Positions 1 through 5,846 of a stretch of DNA of 6,200 nt are shown in pieces; position 1 is the stretch's first letter, and the number at the start of each line of letters is the position of its first letter. Under the pieces are notes generated by a model. The model saw nothing but the letters and a program-made list of their open reading frames with translations. It searched no databases and had not been told where the DNA came from. Both the position numbers and the translations under genes were made by a program. The stretch comes from JAZDOH01 sp043798815 (GTDB lineage Bacteria; Patescibacteriota; Gracilibacteria; UM-FILTER-43-11): NCBI GenBank assembly GCA_043798815.1, contig JAZDOH010000033.1, forward strand, positions 1 to 6,200. Direction: 5' to 3'.

Positions 1-2
1 GA

Positions 3-1376
3 GATACGGTGGAAATCATTCCGCCGTCGAGTGACAACATGATCCGGCTTGATTTTTTTGGAGATGAAATCGATGGAATCGAAGAAGCGGATTCGTTCAC
101 GGGGGAAATCATCCGCAAGCTGGATTCGGTCAAGATTTTCCCCGCCAAGCACAACGTCACCACCCGCGAAGCGATCGAGCGAGCCGTGGGGCAGATCCGG
201 GAAGACCTTGAAAAGCGGTATCATGCGCTCAAGAGCATCGGCAAGTTGGTGGAAGCGGAACGGATCAAAACCCGCACCGAGTACGACATTGAAATGATGC
301 TCGAGACCGGTTACTGCAACGGGATTGAGAATTACGTGCGGTATTTTGCCAACCGCGAAGCCGGCAGTCCTCCGGCCACATTGCTCGATTACTTTCCAGA
401 TGACTTTTTGCTGTTCATCGACGAATCGCACATGAGCATTCCCCAAATCGGGGGCATGTACAACGGCAATTATCAGCGGAAATCATCTCTCATCGAATAC
501 GGTTTCCGTCTCCCGAGTTCGCACGACAATCGGCCGCTCAAGTTCGAGGAATTTGAGGGGTACATGAATCGAGTGGTATACTTTTCCGCCACGCCCGGCA
601 AATATGAAGCGGCTCACACCAAAAAATCCGATGTGGTGGAGCAAATCATTCGTCCCACGGGTCTGGTGGATCCTCCGGTGGAAGTGAAACCTACGGAACA
701 TCAGATCGATGATCTCCTCGAAGAAGTCCGTAAGGTGTTGGCCCGCAAAGAACGGGTGCTTATCACCACGCTGACAAAAAAATCGGCGGAAAAACTCACT
801 GACTATCTGCTTGAAGCGGATTTTAAAGCTAAGTACCTGCATTCCGAAGTGGAAACGATGGAGCGCATCGAGATTTTACGTGATCTGCGCCTGGGTGAAA
901 TCGACATCGTCGTTGGAATCAATTTGCTTCGCGAGGGGTTGGATTTGCCGGAAGTGTCTCTCGTGGCCATTCTGGATGCGGACAAGCAGGGGTTTTTGCG
1001 TTCGCGTGACGCGCTCATTCAAACCATCGGCCGCACTGCCCGCAACGTGAACGGAAAAGTGATCATGTACGCGGATGTAATGACCGCGGCTATGAAAGGA
1101 GCCATTCAGGAAACTGACCGCCGCCGCAAAATCCAAGTGGAATACAACGTGAAACACGGCATCACGCCCCAAACCATCGTCAAAGCCATCCACGACATCG
1201 CCCAGGTCAGCCACAAGCCGAAAAAGCGCTACGACAAAACCAAAATCCCGCGTGAAGAAGCCGACCGGCTGGTGCATGAGCTTACGGCTCAAATGGAATT
1301 GGCTTCCGAAAACCTGGAATTTGAAAAGGCCGCCGAATTGCGGGATCAGATCGAGGACTTAAAAGCAGGTAAATGA
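3..1376 (+). CDS. uvrB: UvrB, excinuclease ABC subunit B (5'-truncated by window edge)
   Basis: UvrB is the DNA-damage-verifying helicase-like subunit of the UvrABC nucleotide excision repair machinery in the cytoplasm: UvrA loads it, and it then recruits UvrC to cut the damaged strand. About 457 codons are visible against roughly 670 in typical UvrB, so some 200 N-terminal residues, including the Walker A motif and the beta-hairpin, lie upstream of the window. Visible landmarks are the family segment RTEYDIEMMLETGYCNGIENY, the Walker B/DEAD-type box DESH (420-431) followed by IPQIGGMYNG, SATPG (about 585-600), the helicase motif V region GINLLREGLDLPEVS (about 912-956), motif VI QTIGRTARN (1020-1046), and a C-terminal UVR domain with NLEFEKAAELRDQIEDL (about 1266-1367) that pairs with UvrC. 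The frame is open at the left edge (D-T-V at 3-11), so the GTG at 9 is internal and not the start. It ends with TGA. No terminator is visible before the next promoter, so read-through into the lipoprotein gene is possible. Confidence 0.97.
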   Translation, partial: DTVEIIPPSSDNMIRLDFFGDEIDGIEEADSFTGEIIRKLDSVKIFPAKHNVTTREAIERAVGQIREDLEKRYHALKSIGKLVEAERIKTRTEYDIEMMLETGYCNGIENYVRYFANREAGSPPATLLDYFPDDFLLFIDESHMSIPQIGGMYNGNYQRKSSLIEYGFRLPSSHDNRPLKFEEFEGYMNRVVYFSATPGKYEAAHTKKSDVVEQIIRPTGLVDPPVEVKPTEHQIDDLLEEVRKVLARKERVLITTLTKKSAEKLTDYLLEADFKAKYLHSEVETMERIEILRDLRLGEIDIVVGINLLREGLDLPEVSLVAILDADKQGFLRSRDALIQTIGRTARNVNGKVIMYADVMTAAMKGAIQETDRRRKIQVEYNVKHGITPQTIVKAIHDIAQVSHKPKKRYDKTKIPREEADRLVHELTAQMELASENLEFEKAAELRDQIEDLKAGK

Positions 1377-1391
1377 ATTGAGACGGCGATA

Positions 1392-1420
1392 TTGACGTAT
1401 CTTTTTAGATGTGCTATAAA
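1392..1420 (+). promoter_or_regulatory. Sigma70-type promoter of the lipoprotein gene
   Basis: TTGACG (1392-1397) and TATAAA (1415-1420) are separated by exactly 17 bases, close to the consensus for a vegetative sigma factor. It lies in the short gap after uvrB. The expected transcription start is near 1427, which leaves only about 15 nt of leader before the ATG at 1442. The promoter also decides the start codon: an in-frame ATG at 1409 lies between the -35 and -10 boxes and could not be on this transcript. Confidence 0.65.
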
Positions 1421-1441
1421 TACCTCCTTTCATTATTTTTT

Positions 1442-2017
1442 ATGAGAAATAATCCTCCGGAAAAACCAGAATCTTTATTAACTCGATTACTCTTGCTTGC
1501 AGTGCTTGCGGCGGGAGGTTGCGGCGAAGAACGTGAGCCCAAAGAGGGGGTTCGGTGGGATTTGGATGGCGGAGCTGAAAGTACCGGTGACTTTGAATGC
1601 GCCCGACTGGGCAGTGAAGAAGAAGAGGTTTGGGAGTGTGCCGTAGCTTATGATCCCACGACCGGCGAACCCATTCCCTGTGATGAGCCACGTTCAGAAG
1701 GCGTGGTAACCACTTGCCGGGAAGTCACTACTCAAGGAGGGGCAGCGGCTACAGCTGAAGAAGAGGCTGAACAGCAAGCTGAAGAATGTGACCGGCTTGC
1801 CCATTTTGTCCCCCTTCCCGGCACTCCGGCTGAAAGCGATGGCGGAGTTGAAGGATCTTTGGAAGAGCCTGGCCCCACGGGAACGGCTATTTGTACCGCC
1901 TTAGGTGAAGCATGCGTGGATGCTATGGATCGCGGGGGCGGCGACGCGGATTGTGACGAAGCCATTTTCCCAGGCGATAATGCAGGGGCTATGTGTGCAC
2001 CACGAGACTGCGATTAA
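1442..2017 (+). CDS. Predicted acidic, cysteine-rich lipoprotein, function unknown
   Basis: I do not recognise this 191-aa protein. It starts with a charged stretch (MRNNPPEKPE), a Leu/Ala-rich hydrophobic segment (about residues 12-24), and a lipobox-like LAAGGC with Cys27, so export and lipid anchoring to the membrane face are likely. The mature part is strongly acidic (runs of E and D), Gly/Ala-rich, and has only one Lys, just after the anchor. It holds ten more cysteines, an even number that would suit five disulfides in an oxidising compartment. The C-terminal end (DADCDEAIFPG and further DC/C residues) faintly recalls the Asp/Cys-rich metal-binding repeats of MopE-type surface proteins and the motif in the convergent pilin-like gene; that resemblance is inference. 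I prefer the ATG at 1442 over the in-frame ATG at 1409 because the latter falls inside the promoter and the protein from 1442 has a normal lipoprotein N-terminus. No Shine-Dalgarno sequence precedes it. The -3 position of the lipobox is Ala, not the usual Leu, which lowers certainty about lipidation. Confidence 0.72.
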   Translation: MRNNPPEKPESLLTRLLLLAVLAAGGCGEEREPKEGVRWDLDGGAESTGDFECARLGSEEEEVWECAVAYDPTTGEPIPCDEPRSEGVVTTCREVTTQGGAAATAEEEAEQQAEECDRLAHFVPLPGTPAESDGGVEGSLEEPGPTGTAICTALGEACVDAMDRGGGDADCDEAIFPGDNAGAMCAPRDCD

Positions 2018-2021
2018 ATAT

Positions 2022-2069
2022 GGAAAAAGCCTGCGTGCATTCTTTCTAATGAATGTTCAGGCCTTTTCC
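2022..2069. terminator. Bidirectional intrinsic terminator between convergent genes
   Basis: The arms at 2022-2033 (GGAAAAAGCCTG) and 2058-2069 (CAGGCCTTTTCC) are complementary at 11 of 12 positions. An inner CATTC/GAATG pair (2038-2042 and 2051-2055) can extend the stem. On the plus strand the stem runs into CTTTTCCC followed by T-rich sequence to 2087. On the minus strand the 3' arm reads CAGGCTTTTT, so either transcript ends in a U-run. It sits 4 nt after the lipoprotein stop and about 20 nt after the minus-strand pilin-like gene stop, where a shared terminator is expected. Confidence 0.75.
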
Positions 2070-2090
2070 CTTGGTTTTTGTTTTTGTTGA

Positions 2091-2789
2091 CTAACCTAGG
2101 CTGGACGTCACCCAGTTCACGACCGATGGGGCCAGCAACCCCACGATCAACCCAATAATGGCTCCAATGATGGCTTTGCGGGCTTTGGCGGTTTTTTGTT
2201 CATCGCCGGCGGCGGAGGAATAAAGAATGGCGCCCCAGATCAGAATGATAATGGAGACCACGGCCACCGCCTTACTCAAAAGTCCGATGCCTTTTTCCAC
2301 CAATCCTCCCAAGTCTTTTTGGCTTCCGGATGCCGCCAAAAACGTTCCATCGGCTCCGTCACAATCTTCATCAATGCCGTTGTCCGGCGCGTCAAAAGCT
2401 CCGGGATATACTTTACTGCCGGCCACGGAGGTTACCTTTGAAGTGTCATAAACTCCACTGGAGGAATCCACGCGGATCGCGTCACAACGAACTGGTTCAA
2501 CGCCCTTTTTAAAGTTGAGGCTGTCACAAACGTATCGTTCATCCAAAGCGGAATCACCGGAGACCGCGTTTTTATAAGTTTCAAAAATGCTGGCCCATTC
2601 CGCGGGCGGGTAATTGCCGTCGGCTTTAAAAGCATTGTCGGCCACCACCACTTCCAGCATGTCTTGGGTCAGAGCCACATAGCCGTCTGCATCCTGATCG
2701 CATTGCACGGCCAAAGCGCTTGGCACCAGCGATAATGACAGGAAGAAGGTGACAAATAGTAAAGCGAGTTTCTTTTGGATTTTTTTCAT
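2091..2789 (-). CDS. VirB2/TrbC-like T4SS pilin with N-terminal MopE-like metal-binding domain
   Basis: This is a 232-aa exported protein with three parts. Residues 1-27 are a Sec signal peptide (MKKIQKK, hydrophobic core, ALA before V28). Residues 28-150 form an exported domain with a DxDxDG calcium-loop motif right after cleavage (CDQDADGY, 30-37), four cysteines (30, 88, 102, 143) and a YPGAFDAPDNGIDEDCDG segment (128-145) that matches the Asp/Cys pattern of the putative metal-binding (MopE-type) repeat. Residues about 168-231 are a pilin-like unit: a membrane segment ending LIWGAILYSSAAG, a charged loop DEQKTAKARK, and a second Gly-rich membrane segment. This hairpin is typical of VirB2/TrbC-type pilins. 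An upstream in-frame TTG at 2816 would add nine residues, but it abuts the -10 box, so the ATG at 2789 is chosen. The gene follows the 117-aa pilin gene and probably has its own promoter. The fold and metal are inferred; the pilin-like hairpin is well supported by its two paralogues here. Confidence 0.82.
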   Translation of the reverse strand: MKKIQKKLALLFVTFFLSLSLVPSALAVQCDQDADGYVALTQDMLEVVVADNAFKADGNYPPAEWASIFETYKNAVSGDSALDERYVCDSLNFKKGVEPVRCDAIRVDSSSGVYDTSKVTSVAGSKVYPGAFDAPDNGIDEDCDGADGTFLAASGSQKDLGGLVEKGIGLLSKAVAVVSIIILIWGAILYSSAAGDEQKTAKARKAIIGAIIGLIVGLLAPSVVNWVTSSLG

Positions 2790-2807
2790 AGGTTTTTGTT
2801 CAAAAAA

Positions 2808-2835
2808 ATTATACAAGGTTGAGGCGAGCGCACAA
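2808..2835 (-). promoter_or_regulatory. Putative promoter of the metal-binding pilin gene
   Basis: On the minus strand a perfect TATAAT (2808-2813) lies 16 nt after a weak -35 TTGTGC (2830-2835). The expected transcription start near 2801 gives a leader of about 12 nt before the ATG at 2789, again without a Shine-Dalgarno sequence. The -35 box matches consensus only in its first three bases, so confidence is moderate. It would allow this pilin to be expressed apart from the upstream three-gene unit. Confidence 0.45.
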
Positions 2836-2839
2836 GAGG

Positions 2840-2867
2840 AAAATCTGAAATTTTATTTACAGATTTT
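2840..2867 (-). terminator. Weak AT-rich hairpin after the 117-aa pilin gene
   Basis: AAAATCTG (2840-2847) and CAGATTTT (2860-2867) form a perfect 8-bp inverted repeat with a 12-nt AT-rich loop. It begins 4 nt after the TAA of the 117-aa gene. On the minus strand it ends in only four Us followed by CC, and the stem has just two G-C pairs, so it is at best a partial terminator or an mRNA 3'-end element separating the two pilin genes. Confidence 0.3.
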
Positions 2868-2871
2868 TAAT

Positions 2872-3225
2872 TTATTTTATTGTATCTAAGAAAAATTGAA
2901 CGATTTGGGTGGCGAGCAAGCTCACTGCCAAACCCAAAACGCTCCACAATAAAGTTCGCTTGGCTTGATCCACTTGATCCTGTTCTCCGGCGGCTGCGGA
3001 ATAGCGAATGGCGCCCCAGATTAAAAGCAAAACCGCCACTCCGGCTGCCACCCACATGAGGTAACCGGTTATGTTCAGGATGATCGAAAGCACATTGGAT
3101 CCCGGATCAATGACCGTTCCGGGAATGGGCGTTACGCAGCCAACCGCTGGGTCGGCCATTGTACCGTCCGGGCAGGGAATCAGATTCTGCGCGTAGGCGA
3201 TGGAGTAAAAAATTGAATGAAGCAT
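2872..3225 (-). CDS. Small VirB2/TrbC-like T4SS pilin subunit
   Basis: This 117-aa predicted exported pilin-like protein has a very short signal-like N-terminus (MLHSIFYSIAYA, then Q13). Next is a short exported segment with two cysteines (C18, C30) in a CPDGTMADPAVGC loop, probably disulfide-bonded. Two membrane segments follow (about 46-73 and 91-112), joined by a charged loop. The segment LIWGAIRYSAAAG (68-80) and loop EQDQVDQAK are the same design as in the 232-aa pilin, and the DNA is also similar there (2987-3021 against 2206-2240, 31 of 35 bases). VirB2/TrbC proteins are usually about this size and polymerise into the T4SS pilus or sit in the inner membrane before assembly. The ATG overlaps the TGA of the upstream gene by 1 nt (TGATG), so translation is probably coupled; no ribosome binding site is seen and no other in-frame start is available. 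Assignment to the pilin superfamily is by architecture and motif, not by a database search. Confidence 0.8.
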   Translation of the reverse strand: MLHSIFYSIAYAQNLIPCPDGTMADPAVGCVTPIPGTVIDPGSNVLSIILNITGYLMWVAAGVAVLLLIWGAIRYSAAAGEQDQVDQAKRTLLWSVLGLAVSLLATQIVQFFLDTIK

Positions 3226-3782
3226 CAGATAAGCAAGTTAATCACCGTATTAACAATGGCGTAGGCAGAAACGCCGATCACCAAACCATAAATCGCGTAA
3301 CGGAACGCATTGTGCGCTTTTTCCAGCTTCTCCGCTTCACCGCGGCCGGTGATGTAAAGGATTCCGGCGTAAGCGAGCATCAAAATGGCAAACGCGCTGA
3401 TCAGACCTGCCAAAATAGTCGTGGCGTTTTGCAGTACTTTGGGCACTTCTGCCAGAGCTCCGGTGGTTCCCTGAGCCGGTTCATGCAAAAGCCGCATGAG
3501 TATTCCGGAACTCAGTACCAACACGATGGCGACCAGAGCGCCGAATACCATTTGTTTCCCCTGACTAACCCGTTCGTCGTTTCCGGCAGACGTCACATAA
3601 AAGAAGGCGCCGAGGATTACAAAGAAAATCGCCAATCCAATAATAATCTGTGAACCGTAAGCCCACACCAGTGACACCAACTCTCCGAAATTAGTCACTT
3701 CTCCCAATGGGGTTGAGGTTCCCTGGGCGTAAGCCGTGGCGGGGGCTAAAAGGCCGCTGATGAAAAGAAGGGGACGGATCAT
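3225..3782 (-). CDS. Tandem (double-unit) VirB2-like pilin-type membrane protein
   Basis: This 185-aa protein has a Sec signal peptide (1-19, ending AYA before Q20) and four membrane segments arranged as two pilin-like hairpins. The first unit (about 33-97) has GAFFYVTSAG (58-67), the loop NDERVSQGKQ and a second membrane segment. The second unit (about 119-185) has AGILYITGRG (139-148), the loop EAEKLEKAH and a second membrane segment. Both fit the pattern [GA]-[AG]-x-x-Y-x(4)-G shared with the two other pilin-like proteins here. A short linker with HEPAQGTTG (100-108) joins them. I infer an internal duplication or fusion of a pilin gene; the role (structural subunit, pilus base or membrane scaffold) is unknown. 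Its ATG overlaps the TGA of the VirB6-like gene by 4 nt (ATGA) and its own TGA overlaps the next ATG, so it sits in the middle of a coupled operon. No Shine-Dalgarno sequence is visible. Confidence 0.78.
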   Translation of the reverse strand: MIRPLLFISGLLAPATAYAQGTSTPLGEVTNFGELVSLVWAYGSQIIIGLAIFFVILGAFFYVTSAGNDERVSQGKQMVFGALVAIVLVLSSGILMRLLHEPAQGTTGALAEVPKVLQNATTILAGLISAFAILMLAYAGILYITGRGEAEKLEKAHNAFRYAIYGLVIGVSAYAIVNTVINLLI

Positions 3783-5788
3783 ATTGAAGATTGGTTTTTT
3801 TGTTTTTCAGCCGCTTCGCGGTTCATTGTATCATCTTCGTCTTCCAGCTTCGGCTCTCCGGTGTTTCTGAGGGGTTCTGTGGCGGAGCTTTGCGCCTGAG
3901 GTTTCTCCGTCGCTGAAGTTTGCTCCTGCGTTTGCACCTGCACATTCACGGCGGGTGAATTGGTTGGGGCAGCGGAGGCCATCGCGGTTTCCGAGTGCGT
4001 CTGTATTTCGTTTTTTATAATCACCGCTTCGGGTTCTCCATGGCTAGCTCGTGTTTCAATTTCTTCCCGCACGGCCATCACGTTTTTGCGCTCGACGGGG
4101 TCAGCGATGAGTTGCGGAGCCGCAAGTTTTTCCAGCGTCTGTTCACGGCTGTGGCGGGATTCCTGGTTGGTTCCCAAAAGTCCCATCAGTTCCGGAACGG
4201 TGTGCAATGCCAATTGCTCGGGTAAAAAGTTCGAAGCGCTGGGAATGATGGGGCGCGCCCCTTCTGTTTCCCGTATCAGCGGTTGGCGGGAGGGGAGCGC
4301 CGCCTGCGTGAATTGACCGATTTTTTCACCCAGGAATGTCCGAATGCCTTGCGTCCAACCGCCCGGCTGTGGCGTTGCGGGTGTTGCAGGTTCTCCAGCG
4401 GCAACAGCGGACGCGCCGCTTTTGTCGCGCCTGATCCGCCCCACGTTTTCAGTGATGGCTGTGGCGGCCTGAGCCCAATGTTTTTGCCGCGTGAGGGCGA
4501 AACCGAAAAACAAAGGCAAGTACAGCATCATCAAAAACAACAAGTACTGCATCATGTGGCTCGTGGTGCTCAAGTCATTGGGCGTGGCGGATCCGGGCAA
4601 ATAGAATTTTAAATTGTAGGCTACGCCAAAAGTATCGCTCGGCGCTGTGCTGGTAAGCGGCAGGCCGACGGCTTGCCACACATTTACCACCACGGAAAGT
4701 CCCAGGGCGATGAGCGGCCCGATGAGTAACCATCGACCGTACACGCTCAGCCAGTTTAAAAAGTAACCGCGAGTCGCTTTAAAAACCCCCAGCAACAGCA
4801 ATGCCGGCGATAAAATCAGCAAGCCCCACAAAATCACCAGACGGGCCATAAAGATCAAAGCCATCAGCAAGTACGCCAGGCCTGTGAGCACCACCAGTCC
4901 GAATGAAAACCATTCCTGCTCACGATGGGGGTTAAATTCCTGTGAGGATTCGAGTTTGAGGTTGATGGGTTGGTTGGTTTTTAAATTGAGTTCCCGCGGC
5001 GCGGACGATTGCATTCGCAAATCCAATGTTCCTCCCGACACTCCACTGAGGGTGCCTCCAATGGTCACGGGCGCCGCTTCCGGATTCACCGTTCCCACTG
5101 GCACTTCCATCATCGAGTTATCCGGGATGGAAAGCCGGAGATTTTGAGTTTCAGTTTCCGTGGTTTTTCCGAGTTGGTTTTCATAGCCCACGGCGTTGGC
5201 GTAAGTGGGAGCGTCCACAATGTCCACGATGCCAATGGGATTTCCGCCACGTGTCAGGAGCGTTTTTTGCAGTAAATTCGCCCCGTCGATGAGCAAGCGG
5301 TTCACCGGCAAAGCGAAGTTTACAAAGATCACGGCGAACACGTACACCAAAATCACCCGCTTCAGTTGCTGACGGGGAATAAGCAGGCTGAACATCCACA
5401 TGGCCGCGATGGCCAGGAGTCCCAAAATGAACAAACTGTTCACGATGGTGAGTACGGTGGTGTAGCTGGTGTTTAGCGCGGGGTTGTCAAAACCCGCGTT
5501 GTCGATTCCGATGACCCAGCTCAACGCTTCACGCCCACGGACTAAAAACTTGAGTCCGCCCGTAAGCCACTCGCTTTTTTTCCATTCAGGTCCCGCCACG
5601 TCCTGCAATTCCACGGTTTGGTGTCCGGTCGCCTCAAACGTGATCGGCGCTGACGGTTCATCCGGCAAAGGATTTTCCTGCGCCAAAGCAAATCGGATTC
5701 CCGTGAAAAACCCCAACGTCAAAATCACCGTGAGTAAGGTCGTGATGAGTTTTTGCCCAAGTTTTTGAATCCAAAGCGGCACGATCAT
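3779..5788 (-). CDS. VirB6/TrbL-like polytopic T4SS inner-membrane protein
   Basis: VirB6/TrbL proteins form part of the inner-membrane channel of type IV secretion systems. This 669-aa protein has a signal peptide (1-36, ALA then Q37), an exported region (37-108), membrane segments at about 110-137 and 145-165 with a basic turn PRQQLKR between them, and a Ser/Thr/Gln-rich exported domain of about 130 residues (166-294). A dense hydrophobic block follows at 295-336, including MARLVILWGLLILSPALLLL, a pattern typical of VirB6-like proteins of CPR bacteria. Further segments lie at about 353-376 and 412-432, then TRQKHW and a hydrophilic tail of about 235 residues rich in A, Q, E, T and P, ending in acidic and charged stretches. 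The tail is probably cytoplasmic. The ATG at 5788 is preceded by a promoter and is the first gene of the operon; the next gene overlaps it by 4 nt. Family assignment rests on topology, motif and neighbours, since VirB6 proteins diverge strongly in sequence. Confidence 0.75.
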   Translation of the reverse strand: MIVPLWIQKLGQKLITTLLTVILTLGFFTGIRFALAQENPLPDEPSAPITFEATGHQTVELQDVAGPEWKKSEWLTGGLKFLVRGREALSWVIGIDNAGFDNPALNTSYTTVLTIVNSLFILGLLAIAAMWMFSLLIPRQQLKRVILVYVFAVIFVNFALPVNRLLIDGANLLQKTLLTRGGNPIGIVDIVDAPTYANAVGYENQLGKTTETETQNLRLSIPDNSMMEVPVGTVNPEAAPVTIGGTLSGVSGGTLDLRMQSSAPRELNLKTNQPINLKLESSQEFNPHREQEWFSFGLVVLTGLAYLLMALIFMARLVILWGLLILSPALLLLGVFKATRGYFLNWLSVYGRWLLIGPLIALGLSVVVNVWQAVGLPLTSTAPSDTFGVAYNLKFYLPGSATPNDLSTTSHMMQYLLFLMMLYLPLFFGFALTRQKHWAQAATAITENVGRIRRDKSGASAVAAGEPATPATPQPGGWTQGIRTFLGEKIGQFTQAALPSRQPLIRETEGARPIIPSASNFLPEQLALHTVPELMGLLGTNQESRHSREQTLEKLAAPQLIADPVERKNVMAVREEIETRASHGEPEAVIIKNEIQTHSETAMASAAPTNSPAVNVQVQTQEQTSATEKPQAQSSATEPLRNTGEPKLEDEDDTMNREAAEKQKNQSSI

Positions 5789-5809
5789 TTGTTTTAAAAA
5801 TATCTAAAT

Positions 5810-5838
5810 ATTATACCTTAAATAATGCGGAAAAGCAA
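5810..5838 (-). promoter_or_regulatory. Promoter of the VirB6-pilin operon
   Basis: On the minus strand a perfect TATAAT (5810-5815) lies 17 nt after TTGCTT (5833-5838), which matches the -35 consensus in its first three bases. The expected transcription start near 5803 leaves about 14 nt of leader to the ATG at 5788, with no Shine-Dalgarno sequence. The small hairpin at 5829-5846 overlaps the -35 box. Confidence 0.55.
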
Positions 5839-5846
5839 AGCTTTCC
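5829..5846. repeat. Short inverted repeat over the operon -35 box
   Basis: GGAAAAGC (5829-5836) and GCTTTCC (5840-5846) pair over seven bases with one bulged A and a 3-nt loop. There is no T-run after it on either strand, so it is not an intrinsic terminator. Its overlap with the -35 element would suit an operator for a small dimeric repressor, but this is only a possibility and the repeat could be chance. Confidence 0.2.

Noticed and set aside
9..11. GTG as the start codon of uvrB
   Set aside because: The frame is open to the left edge and the first visible residues align inside the UvrB family; the Walker A and beta-hairpin region must lie upstream.
876..1292. 138-codon open frame on the minus strand
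   Set aside because: It lies wholly antisense to the conserved C-terminal part of uvrB, whose frame has clear helicase and UVR motifs; the translation resembles no protein family.
1422..1430. ACCTCCTTT just before the lipoprotein start, which reads as AAAGGAGGT on the minus strand
   Set aside because: On the plus strand it resembles the anti-SD sequence and not an SD. On the minus strand it would be a perfect SD, but no start codon or open frame follows at a suitable distance. Probably coincidence.
3159..3653. 164-codon open frame on the plus strand
   Set aside because: It is antisense to the double-pilin and small-pilin genes, which have signal peptides, membrane segments and coupled start/stop overlaps. 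The plus-strand product is a low-hydrophobicity shadow.
3225..3781. Possibility of UGA-recoded genetic code (Gracilibacteria/SR1 type)
   Set aside because: TGA serves as a true stop in uvrB and at both operon overlaps, and no real gene here contains an in-frame TGA.
3960..4316. 118-codon open frame on the plus strand
   Set aside because: It is antisense to the tail of the VirB6-like gene; no start signals or recognisable motifs.
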